Below the pieces are notes generated by a model. The model was not told where the DNA came from. It saw only the letters and a program-made list of their open reading frames with translations, and did not search any database. The position numbers and the translations under genes are program-made. Below, one piece after another: positions 57,301 to 64,000 of a DNA stretch of 64,000 nucleotides. This stretch comes from Simmondsia chinensis (Eukaryota > Streptophyta > Magnoliopsida > Caryophyllales > Simmondsiaceae). How positions within the stretch are numbered: the stretch's first letter is position 1; each line of letters opens with the position of its first letter. The stretch covers positions 2,482,501 to 2,546,500 of the forward strand of contig JAGTTD010000001.1 of assembly GCA_018398585.1 (NCBI GenBank), in the 5' to 3' direction.

Positions 57301-60134
57301 CAACACAGAGAGTGCGTCAAATCAGAGAAAGAATCAGCTTTACATAACAATAACACAAAAGGTAAGTTGGTAATTTTGTTCATGTATTACGATCTTTAGT
57401 CTAGTGAGTTAATTTACGATCAATGGCATCTAAAAATCAAAATTTGCAGGAATTGAACACTGCAACGAAGCAGATATATCAGCTGCATCAAGTATGGAAG
57501 AAGATGGATCTTGCACTGGCACCGCTAATGAATATGAAAGCATGGTTCCAGGAGAGCATGGGGTTACTTCTAATGACACATATCATGGATTGGCTGAGCC
57601 TTCGAGAGAAGCCATGAACTTGATTGGAAGAATTGATGACCATAACGAAAGAGTAGGAGAGTCAAGTTCTAATGCGGAGTTAAATGGTTTCAGTTTTGCC
57701 CCACAGCTCGAGCTTTCTTTACACAGGTTCTACGAGCCAGATAAACTGTTGATGGATGATACACTGAAACTAAATCATTCTAGTGCCTCTGCCTTTTCGT
57801 GGTGAGTTCCTTGCATAAACTTGTCCCTTATTTTAGAAATCGTGTCTAAAAGAAGGATTTGATGTTGTGAAGATGCATCGGTTATCGAACAAACATCGAA
57901 TTCTGGAGAAGGATAGACAATGTTGAGTTCTCCTCTATATTAACTAGTTTTCTTGTCCTGTTATTCTCCATGTAGAATTCTTATACACTTATGCTGGAAT
58001 GCTGTCCGCTTACATGTAGATTTCAAATGGTGTAAGGCGAGAATGAGGGTAACACTTATACTAGGTTAATATACGCTTAGTTATATCGTAGTACGCTTAG
58101 TTATATCGTAGGAATGCGCCCTACTTATGCGAAAACAATAAAAAAGCACACCGATGACATCTTCATGGATGGTATATACTATGAATTGCTGGCATAATGG
58201 CATTATTTTACTTCAAAATATCTTTCTGACATGCTACCAAGAATCTACCTGTCTCTTGATCTCTTGGAAATTCTACCATAGAGTCAGAATTATTTTGTTT
58301 GTATTTTTAGTAGTCGTTCATTCTAGTGGATTGTTTTGTCCTCTACCCGTGGCTTTTTCCCCCCTTAATTTGAAGGTTTGTAAATTTGTACGTTATCATT
58401 TCTTCTTTCTCTCCTTTTTTCTTTGAGATATGTTCTTTTGCATCTAAGTTGAACGATGTTCTTGGGTACAACTTGCAATGGAGTAGGTTTGATTACTTGG
58501 AATCTGCTTATGATGTATCGATGTTTTTGCTGCAGGTATAGCAATAACAAGAAAGTCCAGAATATTTCCCTGTCGCTAGCGACAGCTCAAACTCAAAAAG
58601 AACGAGAAACTAATATAGAAAAACAACTAGTTCCACCGGAAGAAACCGCTGTTACTTCTCCGTGGCATAGCAAGCTACTGAGCAACAAGGATTATGCAAC
58701 CAATGACATCGACAGCCACCCTTCTCATGGAGTTTTCCCAAGCCCTCCACAAGTACCTGCCCCTACGCCCGAACTTACCTTTGATGGCGCCTCATGGACC
58801 AGCTACGACCCCATGGGCCCTTCCGTTTTTAATCCACAAAAAATCCCAACAGCATTAAGTCCCAAATCGACCAGCCAACGAGAAGAATCTCCTGTCTTGG
58901 CAAGTTCAGATCAAGGGTTTGGCGAATCTGAAGCTGTGGATGACCAAAAAATCATGCAAAATGGAGAGCAAAACGTGTCATGTGATGCTTATCAGAGTGG
59001 TAGTAGTACTTTATGCAATGGTCTTACAAGTCAGCGACAAAGCGGCGTGTATGGAAGCATATCTGAGGTGACTGATGGAAATGCCACTTCAACCATACTA
59101 GCCAGGAGAGTCAGTGGAGATGAAAGCGTGAAAGATGATGTAAGTAGTACCCTGGTACATGATCAGTTCAGAAGAACGGGTCATCACTCGGCAGAAAGAG
59201 AAGCTGCTCTAGCAAAGTTCAGGCTGAAGCGCAAAGATCGATGCTTTGAGAAAAAGGTAACCCCTTTTAACAATTTTTGTAGGTTTATGCAGTTGGGAAT
59301 TTGAACTTAGGACCTTCTATCCATAGTGCCTCGGTTTTGGTAGCGTTTTACTATATAACTAAGGCCTGATTGATTGTCAGATCAACATTACACTAATGTT
59401 CCTATATGAATGATGCACCAAAACATTGGAGAGAGACTTCTACATTAAAGTTTTAAAGACTGAGAGCCTTTTACTATGTTCTGCTGCTATTGCAGTCAAC
59501 CGGTAACTAAACAAGTCTTATATATGTTACAAATTGAACAAATAGTCACACAAGTATCAACTCTAATACCTAAGGGCTTGTTTAGTATCATTTTCTGTTT
59601 GTAGTTCTTTGCTTTAGAGACTTGAAACGACATTCCAAAAACTATTTTCTCTTGTTTCTAGTGTTTTGTTGTTCAATAATTTTTCATACTTTGAGTTAGA
59701 ATTGAAAATAAAAGGCCAAAAACAAGAAAAAATTTATTTTCGACTTCCAGTTTCTATAAACAAAAACTATACCATACAAACCTTAGTGTCTAACATGTAA
59801 AACCAATCATCAGTATGTTAATGCCTATACATTATGAAGGATCAATGCACCCACAGATATTCAAACCATTCCAAGTATGTAAGAACATTACTGACATGGC
59901 CGTTATGTCTGCAAATTGTGTAACAACTATTTCAAAATCGGTTATGACATAAATGCCTATACAATTGTTTGAGTTATATACTAACGAAGAAAAAATGGGA
60001 AAAAAATGAATGTGTAGGTAAGGTATCAGAGCAGGAAAAGACTGGCAGAGCAGCGACCTCGAGTTAAAGGCCAGTTTGTTCGTCAAGTTCCACCTTCTGT
60101 GGATGTCGCTACGACACTCGATGCTTCTGGTTGA
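54341..60134 (+). CDS. PRR5: Pseudo-response regulator of the PRR5/PRR9 clade (circadian clock)
   Basis: Eight exons: 54341-54584, 55882-56043, 56140-56270, 56380-56529, 57241-57361, 57450-57801, 58536-59256, 60018-60134; 665 aa, phases all agree. The receiver-like domain (about residues 57-170) starts [20 protein letters not shown]. The phosphate-accepting Asp is Glu in [13 protein letters not shown], the mark of pseudo-receivers. It ends [19 protein letters not shown]. The last two exons form the CCT motif: [20 protein letters not shown] and [23 protein letters not shown] proteins repress CCA1/LHY and related morning genes in the nucleus. A conserved middle segment ([16 protein letters not shown]) supports the PRR5/PRR9 group; PRR5 against PRR9 is not certain. 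Exon 1 has a GGTGGCAGC repeat encoding [11 protein letters not shown]. Intron 1 holds two copies of a dispersed repeat. Confidence 0.92.
55180..55690 (+). repeat. Two copies of a ~200-bp dispersed repeat in PRR intron 1
   Basis: 55200-55400 and 55500-55690 share AAGAGATCAA, TATAAG(C/T), GTGGGCTACT, TTTATATGTGGA and (CAA)CTTTTGTGG words. Both are related to the minus strand of 15130-15330. They are more like separate insertions than a tandem duplication. Confidence 0.55.
56536..56640 (+). repeat. 51-bp tandem duplication in PRR intron 4
   Basis: GGTTGCTGGTGTAGATAATT, GATGTTGCAGAACTTGATGT, CCAAAAAGT is followed by the same text with one change (GCAC for GCAG). It directly follows the exon 4 donor. 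The remaining intron (56660-57000) includes CATCATTCTCCTCGTCTTG, which may be an old LTR scrap. Confidence 0.8.
59572..59790. mobile_element. MITE, TAAGGGC-TGTTTG family, copy 3 (PRR intron 7)
   Basis: Starts TAAGGGCTTGTTTAGTATCA and ends ATACCATACAAACCTTAG, inverted ends of about 18 bases with few mismatches. Family words as in copies 1 and 2. Confidence 0.68.
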
Positions 60135-60460
60135 CTGTCTTCATCCCTGTCATTATAATCCTGATTGTTAGATTTTGTAGGATTTAGTGCATTGTGGGAT
60201 TTTTTTTTTTTCCCCTTAATAATTTGAACTTGAAGAGTGGGAGAATATGGAGATGGGTAGACTTGGATCTGTGTATATTATTAGTAGGCAGTCTTAGGGG
60301 AGACATACAAGTGACTGAGTGAATATTACTATTTGGATATGTGCTTCTTTTCATATTTTTGCCAAGTTTGTATGTAGGATCTCTTGTTCTACGAGCTCGA
60401 TTTTAGTACATCTTTGGTTTCAAGTTTGAATTTCGAACATGTAATATATATTTCGTCACC

Positions 60461-60512
60461 CTTTTTTTTTTTTTTTTTTGGAGGGAGGGGGGGGGGGGGG
60501 GGGGGGGGGGGG
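60461..60512 (+). repeat. Poly-T then poly-G run downstream of PRR
   Basis: About 19 T are followed by GGAGGGA and 26 G (60487-60512). Apparently a short open frame results, but it is not a gene. Confidence 0.9.
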
Positions 60513-61660
60513 TTTGTGTTCCTGTTGTGGATTGATCATCCGGACTTGGATCAACATTTCGTCTTTCTATATTGTGATGAAGCAAAGTATGAGTTCTAAT
60601 TATAGAACAAAAGGGTGCTAAGAACTGAGAATATTAGTGTTCTTCGGTTTCGAGGGCTATAAATTATTTTAAGAAAATATTTTTTATTTGGGTGGTGCTT
60701 AAAAACTGTAATAAATATATAGGGTGTCTCAAAGGTGTTTTTGATTGTCAATATACTTTATGAAATATTATGTGTGAACATAAGGTGTGTGTGGTGTGTA
60801 TGGAATCTTTTATGTTAGCACCTAATCTTTGCAAATCGAATAAACAACAATATGAAAGATCTATTTTCTGTCATTGGTTATTACAAGAACAATTAAGTTA
60901 CGAAGTTGTTATTATTAGAATAAAAATTATTATTGATGTTCTTTTATTTTATTTTCAGTATTGATCCTTGTTTATATATAACCTTTGTTGTTTTGTTAAA
61001 GGGTAAGCGCTAATTCTAATTAATTTCGCTAAATATTACATCATATTTGCATCTCATAATTCAATTTTGACTACATCATGCTCAAAACACTTCTATACTA
61101 GCAAAACCCATCCATCAAGTAAAGAAACAAAACACTATCTATTCTAGCACACAGCCTCCATCCCTGTCCAAACCAAGAAAATTAATCCTCGACCACACTA
61201 CCAATTGTACTTCTCTAATAAAGTTTTCTACCGTCTTCACCTTTCTTTCGTAGACTCGCACATTTCTTTCCTTCCATACGAGGTATATGCACGTGTTGGA
61301 AATGTAACAAAAAGTAACACATTGTTAAGTTAAAACTCACATCTCACATTGGCAATTTAAAATAGGGAGAGATTATTTATATATGCCATTGTAAATAATA
61401 GGACTTGAATTAAGTTATGGATGAGAGAATGGAGGGAACCACACACCCGCCCACCTCGCTCGGGTGTGGGTGTCCTTTTTCTACGGGTATTTTTATTTTA
61501 TCAGAAAACTTCTCTATAACGGAGATATTTACAGGCCTCGTAAAACCGCACTATTTGGTTCCCAGTAAATGCTTCGTTATCTTGCCAACGCTCCTCTCCA
61601 TGACACTCTTTATGGACGCATCTCTTCCCAAGAGACGCATCTCTTCCCAACAGTCACAAT
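60513..61660. other. Gene-free stretch after PRR
   Basis: No gene is recognised. 61310-61350 (CTCACATCTCACATTGGC) resembles the dispersed repeat at 15130 and 55200 only in its first words. A direct duplication of CGCATCTCTTCCCAA lies at 61617-61650. Confidence 0.4.
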
Positions 61661-61666
61661 TAGAGC

Positions 61667-61674
61667 TATAAATA
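61667..61674 (+). promoter_or_regulatory. TATA box of the short secreted ORF
   Basis: TATAAATA lies 30 bases before the ATG at 61704, inside GCTATAAATACACAAC. It is a good plant core promoter match. Confidence 0.55.
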
Positions 61675-61703
61675 CACAACCATTTTCATCATCCAAAAAT
61701 AAG

Positions 61704-61838
61704 ATGGCTTCCTCTTCTCTTCTTCTAGTCTCTCTCTTCTCTCTCTTTCTCTCCGCTTCATACTCTACGGTTGGGCAAAGTATCTTGGCATCCCACCCAA
61801 CTTCTAACGAGTGTATGTTAAAGGTCGGATCGCGTTAA
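61704..61838 (+). CDS. Short ORF with signal peptide; truncated gene of unknown function
   Basis: 44 residues: MASSSLLLVSLFSLFLSASY, then about 24 residues with one Cys and a stop TAA. The start context (AAGATGGCT) is the plant consensus and a TATA box precedes it. The first 20-odd residues are a clear secretory signal peptide. No known mature protein follows. Either only the first exon of a split gene is seen, or a breakpoint near 61820 removed the rest; downstream (61840-62400) I find no continuing coding frame. Confidence 0.4.
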   Translation: MASSSLLLVSLFSLFLSASYSTVGQSILASHPTSNECMLKVGSR

Positions 61839-62399
61839 TCCTGGAGGACGGCCGCCGGTTTGATCTGTTTGCACCCCTACCAGCGGCGAAATCATCTTTT
61901 AGGACAGTGGCTTGCTCCACGGCGCGGTTAATCGTTTTGTAAGATCTTTCCTCGCTTTATCAATTTTGTTGTTGTGTTTGATTGTTTTTGCTATTACTAC
62001 TTACTATTTTTACGACAAGTACTAAGGCATAATCGTCTAAGGCATAATCTTTCTCAATCTATTATGTACCTTTAATCTGAACCATTTCATCACAGTCCAT
62101 ATGTCAATATACCCTTCGTTTTAGTTCTTACTACTTGTTATCTATATAAAAATGGTCTGTCAAAATAATTAGGGCCTTTGATTCGATCATTAAGCAGTTG
62201 AATAAGTTTTCAAGTAACCCAAAAGTTAGTTATTTGTCAACACAGGTTTAGCTGACAGGCCAATTCTCACAAACGAAGTCAAAAGTAGGGGAATAATCGT
62301 TATCCAAGAATCGTAAGTGATTTTTCCATATTTTTGTTCTTTAATGTGAGTTAGCAATTAGCCAATGTTAAAATAACATTTAAATTAAGAGTTTGTTGT

Positions 62400-63490
62400 A
62401 AATATTAGTGTTGGCAAAAAATGTGAATCAGGTCAATAAGTCAACCACGGTATCAGACCTGGCGGCACTTACACACCTCACGATAAGTAATTACCGTAAG
62501 GCCATGATGGTAGTAGCCCGGCCGCACTAAATATATCGCCACCAGCCCTAGTTATCATAAACCTCGGCACCGCCAACCCTGCTAACCGTCCGCACACTAA
62601 CAGTGCATGCTCATCTCCCATTATCGTCAGGCTCCGCCTACCGTGGAGGACCACCGCACCACCTACTTTAGTTACCGCCTACTTTCACCACCACGATACC
62701 GCCACTCCCAACTACTGCTTACCCACCTTCGGTGTACAATCACCTTCCCCTACTACCGCCCACCTTCACCACCACCACGGTACCGTCAACCTAAACTACC
62801 GCTTACGGTGTGCACCCACCGTCATTCTACTATCATGCACAAACCCAGGCGGTACCACCACCCCTCTCAACCAATCACTATCAGCCAATATCACCTCCTC
62901 AATCACCTAGGAGGTACCATCACCTAGGCGGTACCATCACCTAGTCGGTACCACCTCCTCTTCAACTAATCAGCTACCTTCGCCTCCACATTATGCAAAG
63001 CTAGGCGGTATTACCCCAACCCAGCAATACCGCCCAGCGCCAACCAACTCCCCCTCTCCTATAAATACCAGCCTCACTTCCCTCATTCAACCAAAGCTCC
63101 TCTGGGCACACTCACGCCTCACCCTCTTCCCAAGGGACCTCACGTCTCTCCCTTTACTAGGATCCGGGTTTGCTCCCTCCCCTCCGCGGTTATCACCCGA
63201 TGTGCCTCGTCCTCTCCACGAGCCGGCTTATGTTTACCAGGTATCATTTACCTTATGCATACTTACTTATTGCTGCTATCACTTCTCCTACCAACTTAAG
63301 CATCGGAGGGGTCCCCCGCAGTCCAAATCACCGCGGGTCCCTCTAACGGCCTTGCTCGTTTTGCAGGAGAGGCCGGGTTAAGCGCGCCAGCGGCTACTTT
63401 CTCAAGTGAGGGTTGAGTCCCGCTCTCATCTAGAACCTACAAATGTTTATTGCTCGAGGCATTTGGGTCTGACTCACTGACGGAACCAAA
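62400..63490 (+). mobile_element. Probable LTR/leader of a Ty3/Gypsy-like retrotransposon (fragment)
   Basis: A GC-richer block than its surroundings, with TATAAATACC at 63060 and downstream TTAAGCATCGGAGGGGTCCC, CGCGGGTCCCTCTAACGGCC, TTGCTCGTTTTGCAGGAG. That C-T-T-(A/G)-A-G-C-(A/G)-T-C-G-G-A-G-G-G word is common in the R region of large plant Gypsy LTRs. Short tandem units ATCACCTAGGCGGTACC (three at 62902-62952) lie upstream. No second LTR or coding part is in the window. Open frames here are probably meaningless. Confidence 0.5.
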
Positions 63491-64000
63491 TTTAACCGAA
63501 ACAATTAGATATTTTTTGGGTATAATTTTTATGGTTGAGTTTAAATGTTATTAAATATTCTAAAAAATTAAAAATTATGTAAAAAATATTTATATATGTA
63601 TGACACGTGTCCCATATGTGACTTCAGTGAATGACTCATATGTAAATTTATGTGTGTATATATATAAGGATTGAGAGAGTACAGCAGCAAGAAAAAAAGC
63701 AAAAAATTGAGGAGTAAATTGATTGAGAGAGAAGAGTGAGGTGAGAAATTTTAATAATAAAATATTAAGAAAATAATTTAAATAGAAAAAAGAAAATTTT
63801 GATTCTTTAGTTCTGATATAAAATACTTATTATTTTTGTAAATATATTTAAATTGATATTTTTATTCTCTTTTTTTTTTAGTATAATATATTTATAATTT
63901 TATAACAAAGTTAAAATACTCAATACACATTTATTACTGAAGCCAACTTACACATATTAAAAAGTAGGCTTTTGAGATGTAAGCTCCATTAGACCAGTGA
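63491..64000. other. AT-rich end of window
   Basis: No gene or clear repeat. Contains TATATATATA (63655-63664) and GAGAGA-rich words near 63720. Confidence 0.6.

Noticed and set aside
62607..62927. A His/Thr-rich protein gene
   Set aside because: Low-complexity translation of C-rich LTR-like sequence; no start context or homology pattern.

Overview
The window is nuclear DNA of a flowering plant, probably a eudicot. It has GT-AG introns, AT-rich intergenic DNA, nested transposons, and three host genes of plant-specific type. There are no bacterial features.

Host genes. (1) 148-6371 (+) is a ten-exon ATG1-type autophagy kinase of the short ATG1t class (399 aa by my splicing). Behind its stop codon lies a decaying relic of the usual ATG1 C-terminus. 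(2) 16636-20938 (-) is an intact four-exon COMT-type O-methyltransferase (363 aa) with several repeats in its introns. (3) 54341-60134 (+) is an eight-exon pseudo-response regulator of the PRR5/PRR9 circadian clade (665 aa), with two small upstream ORFs in its leader. A fourth, very short ORF at 61704-61838 has a TATA box and signal peptide but no recognisable mature protein.

Transposons fill the rest. A 4.4-kb non-autonomous hAT-like element (9181-13548) has an exact 8-bp duplication and contains a truncated copy of a TIR element whose fuller copy is at 22066-24350. An L1-type LINE derivative carrying only an ORF1-like gene (24428-29204) is split by a deleted Copia element (24594-27654). A decayed hAT transposon (33967-38932) is split by a deleted Ty3/Gypsy element (34184-36442). 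Target duplications for most of these can be read directly.

The two most interesting systems are as follows. First, a 13-kb Mutator-like element (39676-52762) has convergent transposase and DUF1985/Ulp1-like genes. It also carries four arrays of an 83-bp repeat, each unit holding a palindrome (ATCATACAC-C-GTGTATGAT). The arrays sit in mirrored orientation around the two genes. This resembles a transposon anti-silencing system of the VANDAL/VANC kind, but that link is inference. Second, a SINE family has a 5S rRNA-derived head joined to the 3' end of an RTE-clade LINE. Complete copies with clear target duplications are present, and a truncated copy of the partner LINE lies in the same window.
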